From Actimicrobium antarcticum (lineage in GTDB: Bacteria > Pseudomonadota > Gammaproteobacteria > Burkholderiales > Burkholderiaceae_D), in contig NZ_BAAAZE010000001.1 in the NCBI RefSeq assembly GCF_039536745.1, positions 1 through 64,000 of the forward strand: 64,000 nucleotides of DNA, given 5' to 3'. The notes under the pieces are model-generated. The model worked only from the letters and a program-made list of their open reading frames with translations, did no database searches and was not told the origin of the DNA. Of the stretch, positions 53,602-63,301 are shown in pieces (the first letter of the stretch is position 1; every line of letters begins with the position of its first letter). The position numbers and the translations under genes were made by a program.

Positions 53602-53913
53602 ATGATTTTTTCCAAACGCATCAGCACATTTTTCCTCGCCGCTTCATTGATCGCTGTAGCAGGTTGCGCGTCGACATCGACCAAAGAAGGCACAGGCGAA
53701 TACATCGATGACAGCGTCATCACCACCAAAGTCAAGGCGGCCTTCGTCAATGAGCCAACGTTGAAAGCAACAGAAATCAACGTCGAAACGTTCAAGGGCG
53801 TGGTTCAACTGAGCGGTTTCGTCAAAGACCAGAATGACGCCACCAAGGCAGCGCAAATTGCGCGCGGCGTCAAAGGCGTAATGTCAGTCAAGAACGACAT
53901 CCGCATGAAGTAA
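53602..53913 (+). CDS. BON-domain lipoprotein (OsmY-like)
   Basis: 103 residues: a lipoprotein signal with VAGC (Cys22), then one BON domain (about 38-103: IDDSVITTKVKAAFVNEPTL, VETFKGVVQLSGFV, ARGVKGVMSVKNDI). BON domains bind phospholipid, and OsmY-like proteins stabilise the envelope under stress. AGGGA precedes the ATG. Confidence 0.92.
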   Translation: MIFSKRISTFFLAASLIAVAGCASTSTKEGTGEYIDDSVITTKVKAAFVNEPTLKATEINVETFKGVVQLSGFVKDQNDATKAAQIARGVKGVMSVKNDIRMK

Positions 53914-53923
53914 GACTGGCTCC

Positions 53924-53958
53924 TGCCGCGTTCGGCAGCGGAATCACCGAACGCGGCA
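53924..53958. repeat. Inverted repeat after the BON lipoprotein gene
   Basis: TGCCGCGTTCGG / CCGAACGCGGCA, 12-bp perfect arms with an 11-nt loop, starting 11 bp after the stop. There is no T-tract; it may protect the 3' end of the mRNA. A true terminator-like hairpin follows at 54005-54034. Confidence 0.7.
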
Positions 53959-54004
53959 CAGGATTGGACTTAGCGGCACCGCGATGTCCGATGACAGACG
54001 GTCA

Positions 54005-54034
54005 AACGGCCCGGCATTGATTGCCGGGCCGTTT
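54005..54034 (+). terminator. Rho-independent terminator before the AI-2E-type gene
   Basis: AACGGCCCGGCA / TGCCGGGCCGTT, 12-bp perfect stem with a 5-nt loop, ending in a short T-run (TTTT at 54032-54035). It probably ends transcripts from the BON lipoprotein gene. Confidence 0.75.
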
Positions 54035-54097
54035 TGCGTGTGTTACGTGTAATGGCTAATTTGACAAATCAATTCAACCGTTTTCAGTGAGATCGTG

Positions 54098-55264
54098 ATG
54101 ACGACTTCCCCACCCGTTGCTGCGCCCAAGCCACTTCCTGACGCTGTTTCCGCCGTCATGTCCCCGCCCGAAAAAATACCGTTCGCCCCGCGCGTGCATG
54201 TGGATGCGCGCGGGCTGTCGCTGGGTATCATCGCCATCGTGGCAACCTTGTTTGCCTTGCAGGCGGCACAAAAATTCCTGATCCCGCTGCTCTGCGGCAT
54301 CTTCATTGCGTACACACTGAATCCGCTGGTGGCATGGCTGGAGCGCGTACGTATTCCGCGCATGGTGGGCACCGTGCTGGTTATGCTCGCGCTGACAGGC
54401 GGCATGGCCGCTGCGGCAAACACGCTTACCGATGAGTTCCAGTCGATCGTGCAAAGTTTGCCGGAGGCCTCGCACAAGGTGTCGCGCGCGCTGCAGCGCA
54501 GCCAGACCGGACAGCCCAGCGCTTTACAACGGATGCAAGCCGCCGCCAGCGAAATCGAATCGGCCACGTCGGGCAACAAATCCGGACCGCGTGCCTTTCC
54601 GTCCGGTCCGCCGTCGGTGCGGGTCAGCGACCTGCTGCTGGCGGGCTCGATGGGTGCCGCCGGCTTGCTGGGCGAAGCAGTGGTTGTGTTGTTCCTGGTG
54701 TTCTTCCTGTTGCTGTCGGGCGATACCTTCAAGCGCAAGCTCGTCAAGCTGACCGGGCCGTCGATTTCCAGCAAAAAAATTACCATCCACATCCTCAATG
54801 ACATCAACTCGTCGATTCAGAAATACATGTCGATGCTGCTGGTGACCAACTCGTTGCTGGCCTTCCTGATGTGGATCGCATTTCGGGCGATCGGCCTGGA
54901 AAACGCGGGGGCCTGGGCCGTGGCAGCCGGGCTGCTGCATGTCATCCCGTACTTCGGGCCGCTGCTCATTACCGTTGCCACGGGCTTGATGGCGTTCCTG
55001 CAGTTCGGGACCTTGCCATCGGTATTTCTGGTGGCCGGTGCATCGCTGGGGATTTCGACGCTGGTCGGGACGCTGGTAACGACCTGGATGACCGGCCGGA
55101 TTGCCCGCATGAACGCCGCGGCCGTCTTCATTGCCTTGTTGTTCTGGGGCTGGCTCTGGGGAATCTGGGGCATGCTGCTGGGCGTGCCGGTGGTTGTCAT
55201 TATCCGGGTAGCGGCGGAACACATCGAGGGCATGCAGGCGGTGGCGGAGTTGCTGGGCGAGTAG
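54098..55264 (+). CDS. AI-2E family (PerM/TqsA-like) transporter
   Basis: 388-residue integral membrane protein of the AI-2E/UPF0118 family: paired N-terminal helices (about 40-100), a long hydrophilic region (about 110-180), then a helix bundle with LLHVIPYFGPLLITVATGLM and a C-terminal VPVVVIIRVAAEHIEG segment. Members export signals or act as Na+ exchangers or general permeases; the substrate is unknown. The first ATG after an in-frame GTG is chosen. Confidence 0.88.
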   Translation: MTTSPPVAAPKPLPDAVSAVMSPPEKIPFAPRVHVDARGLSLGIIAIVATLFALQAAQKFLIPLLCGIFIAYTLNPLVAWLERVRIPRMVGTVLVMLALTGGMAAAANTLTDEFQSIVQSLPEASHKVSRALQRSQTGQPSALQRMQAAASEIESATSGNKSGPRAFPSGPPSVRVSDLLLAGSMGAAGLLGEAVVVLFLVFFLLLSGDTFKRKLVKLTGPSISSKKITIHILNDINSSIQKYMSMLLVTNSLLAFLMWIAFRAIGLENAGAWAVAAGLLHVIPYFGPLLITVATGLMAFLQFGTLPSVFLVAGASLGISTLVGTLVTTWMTGRIARMNAAAVFIALLFWGWLWGIWGMLLGVPVVVIIRVAAEHIEGMQAVAELLGE

Positions 55265-55459
55265 CGCTAAAAAAAAGGGGAGGCGACGACCAGCGTCGGT
55301 GCGTGAGCCGAGGTGGGCTGTTGATGTTTTTAAGACTTTCTATGTTGCAATGCAGTATAGTTCCTCTCGCGGAACTTTTTTAACAAGCGCGAGCGCCAGT
55401 CCGCGGGTAGCTCAGGCACATGTCCCAATGTGTCGCACGCAACCCAGGACGGCCGTATT

Positions 55460-58400
55460 ATGTGGCGCAAACTCCCCCGCCTGATTGGCAGCCTGACCGT
55501 CGGCCGCAAGCTGGCGCTGATCTATTTTCTTGACCTGGTCACGGTGATTTTTATCTCCGGCATCCTGATCCACGAAAAATACATTGCGATCGATTTTGCC
55601 CGCAAGGAAATTATCGGAAACAACTACATCAGTACCGTGCGCGAAGCCTTGCTGGGCGTGGTCGAGCAGGGCATGCTGGCGCCGCTGCAACCCGCGGTTG
55701 GCGCACGACAGGAGGCCAACCTGGTACCCGCGGCTCAGGCAATCAACACAGCAGAAGTCCGCTTTGGCCTGCAAATGGGCAGCGACGTACTGAGTCGTCA
55801 GTTCAGCGACGCGCTGGCGGCATCAGGTCAGATAACGGTCGGGCAGGCACGCACGGTGACGTTGGGACGCGACTTGCTCACACGAATCGGAAACCAGTCC
55901 AACCTGATTCTTGATCCCGATCTCGATAGCTATTACACGATGTCGCTGGTGGTTCTGCGCTTTCCGGAATTGCTGGAGGTGATCGCCAAAATGCAGCAAT
56001 TGGCAACTGTCATGGCACGATCGCCGGAACCGCTGCGCGCGATCGAACAGACGCAATTCCTGATTCTGGAGGGCCGTATCGATGCCATCGAGGCCGGCAT
56101 CGATAGCGACTACCGCGAAGCTTACACGGCCAGCAGTCCGCAACTTCAGACTGCGTTATTGCAAAGTCAGCAGACATTGGCACAGGCGCTTACACGCTTT
56201 CGCTCTAACAGCAAATATCTTGCCGGCATGGCCGAAGCCAATTCCGCGCACACGGCCAACACCGAAGTCAATGCCAATGCTGCTGCACCTGTTCTGGTAA
56301 TCAGTGCACTGCGCAACGCCTGGTCGCTGACCCATCAGCAACTCCAGCGTCTGCTGCAAGAACGTATCGACGAGGCGTTTCAGCGGATGTGGCTGCACCT
56401 CGGCACCGCACTGTTATTGATGACAATCATCCTGACGCTGGTGTTTTTCGTGGCACGCCAGATCGCGTTGCCGATCAGTCAGCTGGCAGGCGTAGCAGAC
56501 CGGGTGCGCCGGTCCGGCGACTACGCGCTGCGCGCCGACTGGCACAGCAATGACGAAATCGGTCGGCTGGTTGTCGCGTTCAACGGCATGCTGCTGCAAC
56601 TGAACCAGCAACGTCTCGAACAGCAGGACCTGATTGCCCAGGCCAGTGCCGCGCTTGCCCAGCGTGCGCTGATCGAAGCCATTCCAATTCCGTTGATGGT
56701 GACCTCGATTCCCGACCATCGCATTTTGCATGCCAACGAGGCCGCGCGCGATTGGCTGGATGGTCGCGAGCGCGACCCGTGGCAAAGCGGGATGACCTCG
56801 GAATCGCGCGCGCGCTTTTTTCAATTGCTCAGCGATACCGGTGCCGTTGATGAATTCGAAGTCAGCTGGACTGCCGGCGTAGTGCCATCCTGGGCACTGG
56901 TATCGGCCCGCTGCCTGGACTACCAGGGGCAGCCTGCGGTGCTAACGACCTTCACGCCGATGAATCGCATCAAGCAAATGGAGTCCGGCCTGGCACTGTG
57001 GGCCAAGGTGTTCGAGGCATCTTCCGAAAGCATTGTCGTGATGGATCAACACGGTTTTGTCGTGACCGTGAACCGGGCATTCCAGCGCGGCAGCGCGTTC
57101 GAGATGCATGAGCTGATCGGCAAGCTGGCCGATGGATTTCTGTCGGACCGCAATCCACCCGACCTGTTTGAGACCGTGCGCCACACCACGTCGTCGAAAG
57201 GTTCGTGGCAGGGGGAAGTCTGGCTTAACCGCAAGAACGGTGGCGCCTATCCTTCCTGGCTGGTCATGAATGCAGTGCGCGACAGCAGCGCCGTCATTAC
57301 CCATTTTATTGCGATGTCCCTTGATATCAGTGAGCGCAAGGCCAGCGAACAACGGATTCATTACCTTGCCCATCACGACGCGCTGACCGGCTTGCCGAAC
57401 CGGTTTTCCTGTGACGAGCGACTGACGCTATCGATCCAGCAGGCCCGTCGCCAGCACGGCAAGGTGGCGGTGCTGTTTGTCGATCTGGACCGTTTCAAGA
57501 ACATTAACGATTCGCTGGGACACCATGTTGGTGACCAGTTACTGTGTTCGGTGGCCGGCCGGCTGAGCGCGGCGATTCGCGATGGTGATACGGTCAGCCG
57601 GCTGGGCGGCGACGAGTTCATCATCATCCTCAACAATGTGGACACTGTCGAAGAGATCGGCAAGATCGTCGAGCATCGCCTGATTCCTGCCGTGCGCCTG
57701 CCGCATCTGGTCGACGCGGTCGAACTCTACATCTCGTGCAGCATCGGCGTGGCGGTCTATCCGGATGATAGCGACGACATCGACGGTCTGAAGCGGCATG
57801 CCGATTCCGCCATGTACCAGGCCAAGAAGCTGGGCCGTAACAATGCCCAGTTCTTCACGCCGGCACTCAACGAACGCGTCACCCTCCGCCTGCATCTGGA
57901 AAGCGACCTGCGCCACGCCACCGAGCGCAATGAACTGGTACTGCATTTCCAGCCCCGTATCGACGCGCGCAGCGGACGCATCGCCGGGGTCGAAAGTCTG
58001 GTGCGCTGGCAGCACCCCACCGAGGGGATGATTCCGCCAGTGCAATTCATACCGCTGGCCGAAGAGTCCGGCCTGATCATCGAAATCGGCGCCTGGATCA
58101 TCGACGCAGCTTGCGCGCAGCATCAGCACTGGCGCAAGCAGGGCGTGGGACCGATGCCGATTTCGATCAATCTGTCGGCCCTGCAATTGCGGGATGCCAA
58201 TTTGCCGACCATCCTGAGCCAGGCGATTGCGCGCCATGCGGTACCGGCTGCCCAGATCGAACTGGAACTGACGGAGTCACTGCTGATGGATAACGTCGAT
58301 GACATCTTGCTGGTACTGAACAGTCTCAAGGCGCTCGGTTTTTCGTTATCGATCGATGACTTCGGCACGGGGTATTCCAGTCTGAATTACCTGTACCGCT

Positions 58401-58666
58401 TCCCGATCGATAAGCTCAAGATCGACCGCTCGTTCATCCAGAACATCCACACGTCCGCCGACAACCTGGCCGTTACCCGCGCCATCATCGGCCTGGGCCA
58501 TACGCTGGGGCTGGAAGTGGTGGCGGAAGGGGTCGAGCTGGCCAGCGACGTGCAGGTGCTGCAGGACGCAGGTTGCGACGAATTGCAGGGCTACCATTTT
58601 TCGCGGCCGTTGCCAGCGGCGCAGTTTGCGGAGTGGCTGGTGGCGCATCGGGAAACGGTGGGGTAG
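55460..58666 (+). CDS. Membrane HAMP-PAS-GGDEF-EAL cyclic-di-GMP protein
   Basis: 1068 residues. Transmembrane helix 1 (about 18-36), a long periplasmic helical region (about 40-315), helix 2 (about 316-335), a HAMP domain (about 336-390), PAS regions (about 405-640), GGDEF (RLGGDEFIIIL near 711-720) and EAL (motif ESL in GVESLVRWQHP near 843; DDFGTGYSSLNYLYRFP intact). The EAL signature glutamate is kept, with ESL in place of EAL. It should sense a periplasmic signal and alter c-di-GMP levels. The ATG at 55460 is preferred to a GTG at 55430. Confidence 0.9.
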   Translation: MWRKLPRLIGSLTVGRKLALIYFLDLVTVIFISGILIHEKYIAIDFARKEIIGNNYISTVREALLGVVEQGMLAPLQPAVGARQEANLVPAAQAINTAEVRFGLQMGSDVLSRQFSDALAASGQITVGQARTVTLGRDLLTRIGNQSNLILDPDLDSYYTMSLVVLRFPELLEVIAKMQQLATVMARSPEPLRAIEQTQFLILEGRIDAIEAGIDSDYREAYTASSPQLQTALLQSQQTLAQALTRFRSNSKYLAGMAEANSAHTANTEVNANAAAPVLVISALRNAWSLTHQQLQRLLQERIDEAFQRMWLHLGTALLLMTIILTLVFFVARQIALPISQLAGVADRVRRSGDYALRADWHSNDEIGRLVVAFNGMLLQLNQQRLEQQDLIAQASAALAQRALIEAIPIPLMVTSIPDHRILHANEAARDWLDGRERDPWQSGMTSESRARFFQLLSDTGAVDEFEVSWTAGVVPSWALVSARCLDYQGQPAVLTTFTPMNRIKQMESGLALWAKVFEASSESIVVMDQHGFVVTVNRAFQRGSAFEMHELIGKLADGFLSDRNPPDLFETVRHTTSSKGSWQGEVWLNRKNGGAYPSWLVMNAVRDSSAVITHFIAMSLDISERKASEQRIHYLAHHDALTGLPNRFSCDERLTLSIQQARRQHGKVAVLFVDLDRFKNINDSLGHHVGDQLLCSVAGRLSAAIRDGDTVSRLGGDEFIIILNNVDTVEEIGKIVEHRLIPAVRLPHLVDAVELYISCSIGVAVYPDDSDDIDGLKRHADSAMYQAKKLGRNNAQFFTPALNERVTLRLHLESDLRHATERNELVLHFQPRIDARSGRIAGVESLVRWQHPTEGMIPPVQFIPLAEESGLIIEIGAWIIDAACAQHQHWRKQGVGPMPISINLSALQLRDANLPTILSQAIARHAVPAAQIELELTESLLMDNVDDILLVLNSLKALGFSLSIDDFGTGYSSLNYLYRFPIDKLKIDRSFIQNIHTSADNLAVTRAIIGLGHTLGLEVVAEGVELASDVQVLQDAGCDELQGYHFSRPLPAAQFAEWLVAHRETVG

Positions 58667-59286
58667 GGGAGGTGGTGTGGTGGGCACACCATCGTTGGCA
58701 ATTGAAACGGTTTTTGCTTCGTCGCGACCGAGCAGGGGAGGCCCGGCAGCCGGTCTGTACATCCAAGAACGACATGGAGATCAATCAGGTCAGGTCAGGC
58801 CAGGCTAAAAATGGTCGAACCACATGTACAGCAGTTGCAGAAATAAAAACTCGACTTGTTGATGGCATTGAAGTGCACCGAGGTTCCGCCAACGTGTTTT
58901 TTGACCATGGCCTGCCTGATCCAGACGAGCTCAAGATGAAGCGGGTTTGGTGATCGACATCAGAAAAGCCGTGCGCAGACTTGGTCTGACACAACCGGAA
59001 GCCGCCAAACACATGGGTATCACACAATCTAAAGTGTCCGAGCTGCCAACTCCAAAATCGGGCATGTGATGTTCACGGTTTCGCGACCTCAGGCAAAGGA
59101 AAAAGCGGACTTCCGATACGTCGCAGGGCACGGCACAACAGCGGGTGTTTATCGTCCGTTTATCGTCCATGAATTTGCGCTTCGTCTCTGAAATGCATTT
59201 GTTCATCAATTAACAGCGCCCGAATTCATGCAGCGTCACGAGTTACGCCAAGAACGCTGCTGGTGGACCGCTCAAGGCTGAACCAG
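58667..59286. other. Region of gene remnants between the GGDEF-EAL gene and the MaoC gene
   Basis: 620 bp without an intact gene. It contains a HigA-type antitoxin remnant (58843-59069). A 16-bp piece GGCCCGGCAGCCGGTC (58740-58755) also found in the 41-kb repeat island is present. The part 59070-59286 shows nothing recognisable. Confidence 0.6.
58843..59069 (+). pseudogene. Frameshifted HigA/XRE-type antitoxin remnant
   Basis: The reading frame through VDGIEVHRGSANVFFDHGL and PDPDELKMK ends at a stop near 58953. The next frame continues as AGLVIDIRKAVRRLGLTQ, PEAAKHMGITQSKVSEL, which is the helix-turn-helix core of HigA-like antitoxins (RSGNVFADLGLP...LTQxEAAxxLGIxQxKVS). One shift at about 58936-58945 would join the two. 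The C-terminal part after KVSEL is also lost (stop at 59067-59069). No RelE/HigB-type toxin is beside it. The remnant indicates an old toxin-antitoxin locus. Confidence 0.72.
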
Positions 59287-60156
59287 CTATTGGATGGCGG
59301 CAAATCCGTGGTCGAGGACCAGCAAGTCCCGCTCCAGCACAGAGGCGCGGAACAACACATCCGTATCCTGCCGCCAAATTTCGGTCCTGATGGTTTCGCC
59401 AGGAAAAACCGGCGCCGAAAACCGTGCATTGATCACACGAAGTCGCGCCGCCTCGTAATCGCAGCACGTCTTCAAAATCGCATGGCCCACCACGCCGAAC
59501 GTTGCGAGTCCGTGAAGGAGGGGGCGCGGAAAACCAGCCGCCTGAGCAATCGCCGGATCGGCGTGCAAAGGATTCATGTCGGACGATAGTCGATATATCA
59601 GGGCCATGTCAGGCCGGGTCGGTAGATCGCAAATGATGTCTGCCGGCGTCGACGGCATTATCGGCATCGCCGATGCAATCAGATCGCTGGGCTGACCATG
59701 TTCACTGTAACCGCCATTGCCGCGACAGAAGTAACTCACCGTCACGGTGGCCAGCAGCGTGCCGGATGGCAGGTCCGCTACCTGCGTTTCAAACACGATC
59801 AATGCACCCTTGCCGGCACCCTTGTCGGTAATGCTCTTCACACGGGTGCGTCCGATGATGGTCGCCGCGATGGGCAGGGGTTGGTGCAACGTCAGATACT
59901 GCTCCCCGTGTAGTGCTTGTAGCCAGTCAATACCGGTACCGGAATCCCGAATCCAGAAACCCGGAGTTCCCAGGATCACGGCCATGGTCGGCAACGCTTG
60001 CAGATTTTTTTCGTAGACAAACTTCAACCGTGCAGGATCCAGCGGGTCCGCACCCACGCCAAGGCTGAGCGCGTAGCGCATCGTGTCTTGCACGGAATAC
60101 GCATGCCGGACCTCCGGGAACGGCCAGTGCATGAGCCTGTGATAATTAAATTGCAT
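59287..60156 (-). CDS. MaoC-type enoyl-CoA hydratase
   Basis: 289 residues with two hot-dog domains, as in hydratase 2 of fungal/peroxisomal MFE-2. The C-terminal hydratase motif is YRLSSDMNPLHADPAIAQAAG then PRPLLHGLATFG, with the catalytic Asp and His. It hydrates trans-2-enoyl-CoA to (R)-3-hydroxyacyl-CoA. The ATG at 60156 is chosen (GGGAA upstream); an in-frame extension to 60216 looks less protein-like. Last gene of the acyl-CoA operon. Confidence 0.9.
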   Translation of the reverse strand: MQFNYHRLMHWPFPEVRHAYSVQDTMRYALSLGVGADPLDPARLKFVYEKNLQALPTMAVILGTPGFWIRDSGTGIDWLQALHGEQYLTLHQPLPIAATIIGRTRVKSITDKGAGKGALIVFETQVADLPSGTLLATVTVSYFCRGNGGYSEHGQPSDLIASAMPIMPSTPADIICDLPTRPDMALIYRLSSDMNPLHADPAIAQAAGFPRPLLHGLATFGVVGHAILKTCCDYEAARLRVINARFSAPVFPGETIRTEIWRQDTDVLFRASVLERDLLVLDHGFAAIQ

Positions 60157-60226
60157 GGCGCGTTCCCTGAGTGCGGGGCAGCGCTGCGTCGACGCACTCG
60201 CCACCCCGTCATTCATCGGCTTGAAC

Positions 60227-61468
60227 CTACAGCTGCACCAGCTTGCACTTCGACTCCGACAGGGGCAGGGCGGCGTCGGCGGTCGGGATCACTTTCCGAA
60301 CGTGATAGTAGTCCCATGGCTCGGTCGACTCGCTCGGCTTCTTCACTTCGAGCAACAGCATTTCATGCGCAAACTTGCCGTCGGCCCGGATGCTGCCTTT
60401 GAATAAACCATCATCGATCGGAGTCGACTTGAGATATTTCATGACGGTGGCCATGTCGTCCGTGCCGGTATTGGCGACGGCGTGGAGATAGTTCAGCACG
60501 GACGAATAGACCCCGGCTTGCGCCATGCTCGGCATTTTCTTTGACTTTTCAAAAAACCGTCGCGACCAGGCCCGACTCTTCTCATCGCGATTCCAGTAAA
60601 ACGACTCGGTCAGCGTCAAGCCTTGCGCAACCTTCAAGCCCATCGCGTGTACGTCATTGATGAATAACACGATCGGCACGATGCTCTGGGTTTTCGAGAT
60701 GCCATATTCGGCGGCCTGCTTGATCGCCAGAATGGTGTCCTGGCCGCCATTGGCCAGCGCAATGACATCGGCTTTGGATGCCTGTGCCGTCAGCAGGAAT
60801 GATGAGAAATCGGAGGCAGGGAAGGGGTGCTTCGTCACCCCCACTACCTTGCCGCCGTTGGCAACGACAACCTGGCTGGCGCTATTGGTCATCGCCACGC
60901 CTGCGGCATAATCGGTGGCGATGAAATACCAGTTTTTCTTACCTGATTGCACGATCGCCTTTGCCGTACCGGAAGCTAGCCCGTAACTATCGTAGACCCA
61001 GTGCACGGTGTTGGCGTTACAGCGCTCGTTGGTAATCGGCAGGGAGGCGGCGCCCGAGATCAGGACGATTTTTTTCTTTTGCTCTGCCACGTCCATGACC
61101 GCCAACGCGACATTGGTCGTGACCAGTTCGACGATGACATCCACCTGTTCCTGATCGAACCACTGACGGGCACGCGAGGCACCGATATCGGGTTTGTTCT
61201 GGTGGTCGGAATAGACGACTTCGATCTTTTTGCCGAGTACCATGCCGTTTTTTGAAAAATCCTCTACCGCCATTTTGGCAGCGGTGACCGCACCGGTGCC
61301 GGTGAAATCCGAATAGGCACCCGACATGTCGGTGAGCACGCCAATCTTGACCACGTCATCGCTGATTTTTTGCTGTGCAGTCGCACTGCCGGCAAGCAGG
61401 ACGGCGCTGGCGAGGATGCCGGCTTGCACCAGATTTTTTCTGGTCGTATTTCGTGCTGGATTTTTCAT
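60227..61468 (-). CDS. LivK-like ABC binding protein, third copy
   Basis: 413-residue periplasmic binding protein. The signal peptide is about 1-32 (cleavage near GSATA-QQ), then VVKIGVLTDMSGAYSDFTGTG. GGAGAC precedes the ATG at 61468. Sequence details such as YSDHQNKPDIGASRARQWFD and NERCNANTVHWVYDSYGLAS match binding proteins linked to aromatic or alicyclic acid catabolism in Burkholderiales. It lacks adjacent permease genes here. Confidence 0.88.
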   Translation of the reverse strand: MKNPARNTTRKNLVQAGILASAVLLAGSATAQQKISDDVVKIGVLTDMSGAYSDFTGTGAVTAAKMAVEDFSKNGMVLGKKIEVVYSDHQNKPDIGASRARQWFDQEQVDVIVELVTTNVALAVMDVAEQKKKIVLISGAASLPITNERCNANTVHWVYDSYGLASGTAKAIVQSGKKNWYFIATDYAAGVAMTNSASQVVVANGGKVVGVTKHPFPASDFSSFLLTAQASKADVIALANGGQDTILAIKQAAEYGISKTQSIVPIVLFINDVHAMGLKVAQGLTLTESFYWNRDEKSRAWSRRFFEKSKKMPSMAQAGVYSSVLNYLHAVANTGTDDMATVMKYLKSTPIDDGLFKGSIRADGKFAHEMLLLEVKKPSESTEPWDYYHVRKVIPTADAALPLSESKCKLVQL

Positions 61469-61615
61469 GCTTGTCTCCATGATTTGCCGTTGTTCCACGG
61501 CGGTTGCCTGTAAGAGAATTTTCCCTTACGGTTTTTATAAAGTCGTACGCGTTGCAGCAGCACCGCAAGGCCTGTCGTTGTCAAAGAACAGGCGAGTCGT
61601 GGATTGCGGCCAACC

Positions 61616-63258
61616 TCAGATTTCGCCATCGGCCAGCATCTGGCGCAGCCGGAATTTCTGGATTTTTCCGGTCGGCGTGGTGGGCATTGCGTCGCGTACG
61701 ATCAGCTTCTCGGGGATGTACTGGACCGCGATCTTCTGTTCTTTCATGAACGCCACAATAGAAGGCAGGTCGATGCGATGGCCCGGCTTGGTCACGACGA
61801 TCGCGCAGGCGCGTTCGCCGAGCCGCTCGTCGGGATACGCGACGACGACCGCAACCGCAATGTCCGGATGGCGGTACAGCATGGTTTCAACTTCCACGAC
61901 CGGATGTTTTCGCCGCCGCGGATGATCACATCCTTGCTGCGTCCGGTGATGCGGACATAGCCCTGCGCATCGATACGCGCCTGGTCGCCGGTATCGAACC
62001 AGCCGTCGGCATCGGTTGCATTGAACTGCGGCCGATGCAGGTAGCCGCCGAAATTGGAGCAGGCCTGCAACAACAACTGGCCGGGCATACCCGCTGGCAG
62101 CTCTGCACCATCGGCATCCACCACTTTCAGTGCAACGCCAGGCAGCGGCAATCCGTCGCTGTTGACCGAGCGCTCGTCGTCGTCATCGCATCGTGTCAGC
62201 GTGACCGCGCCGTTTTCGCTCATGCCCCAGGCCGAAATGATCTTGGTGCCCATCGCCATCCGCGCTTTTTCTACCAGCGGCCCCGGAATTGGCGCGCCGG
62301 CGCAAAGGAAGGTACGCAAGGTCGGAACGGTATTGCCGGTGTCGGCAACGGTACGGGCCAGGTCACTGAGAAAGGGCGTCGACGCCATCGAAAAGCTGAC
62401 GCCGTATTCACGGATCACGGCGACTGCCTTGACTGGATCCCAAATATCTTGCACCACCACGCTGGCCTTGAGCATGATCGGCATCAGCAGCCCGTACATG
62501 AATCCGGTCTGGTGCGCCATCGGCGAAGCCATCAACACGACGTCATCAGCATTCAGCGCCAGCCGTTCGGCATAGGGCACGATGTTGGACATCAGCGTGT
62601 TAGCCGAATGCATCACTCCCTTTGGTTCACCCGTTGTGCCGGAGGTATAAATCAATTGCGTGACGTCATCCGGCCCCGGTCGTTGCCGGTTCAGGATGTC
62701 TGATGCATCAGGCGCCTGCTCCCATGCCGGCTCGCTGAGGAGAACCTCGAAGCTGTTGTTACCACTGCCGCCCACCACGACGACATGCTGCAGATCCGGC
62801 AAGGACGGTTGCAAAGCAGTCAGCATCACGTCGAAGTCGCAGCCGCGAAATGTTTTGGGAACGATGATGAGCTTCGCTGCCGCATGCTTGAGCATGAACG
62901 ACAGCTCGCGTTCGCGAAAAATATGCATCAGCGGATTGATCACTGCTCCGATGCGCGAACAGGCGAGGTAGGTCAGCGTAAATTGCCACGAGTTGGGTAA
63001 CTGGCAAGCCACCACGTCATTGCGGCCCACGCCCAACCGGGTCAGGCCGACGGCAATGCGATCTGCCATCGCCGCCATGTCGCGGTAGGTAAAACTGATC
63101 GGTGCTGCACCCTCGACGTGGATGGCAGTGAGGGCGATTTTCTCGGGGAAGCTGGCGACGCACTCATCGAGGTAATCGTTGATCGTTTTGTCGTGCCAGA
63201 GTCCCCGGGCAATGCAGGCAGCGCGCCGCGGCGGAATCAGGACAGTATCGAATTCCAT
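61616..63258 (-). pseudogene. Acyl-CoA ligase gene interrupted by a frameshift
   Basis: ANL-family CoA ligase of about 546 residues when joined. The main part runs 63258 to about 61900 with LIYTSGTTGEPKGVMHSANT and GRSKDVIIRGGENI, then goes out of frame and ends near 61792. The missing C-terminal domain continues in another frame from MEVETMLYRHPDIAVAVVVA to PTTPTGKIQKFRLRQ (stop at 61616). Adding one C in the CCGG run at 61900-61903 restores ENIPVVEVETML. It resembles cyclohexanecarboxylate-CoA or related ligases. AGGAGAC precedes the ATG at 63258. It may be a real mutation or a sequencing error. Confidence 0.85.
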
Positions 63259-63301
63259 GACTTGTCTCCTCTAGTTTTCGTGATTGTCTGTCGTGCCAGT
63301 A

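Noticed and set aside
57980..58020. ESL in place of EAL in the second GGDEF-EAL protein as a sign of inactivity
   Set aside because: The catalytic glutamate is retained and such variants are common in active phosphodiesterases; other EAL residues are intact.
58740..58755. 16-bp piece of the 41-kb repeat near the GGDEF-EAL gene
   Set aside because: GGCCCGGCAGCCGGTC is shared, but the surrounding sequence does not follow the order of the repeat; too short to call a copy.
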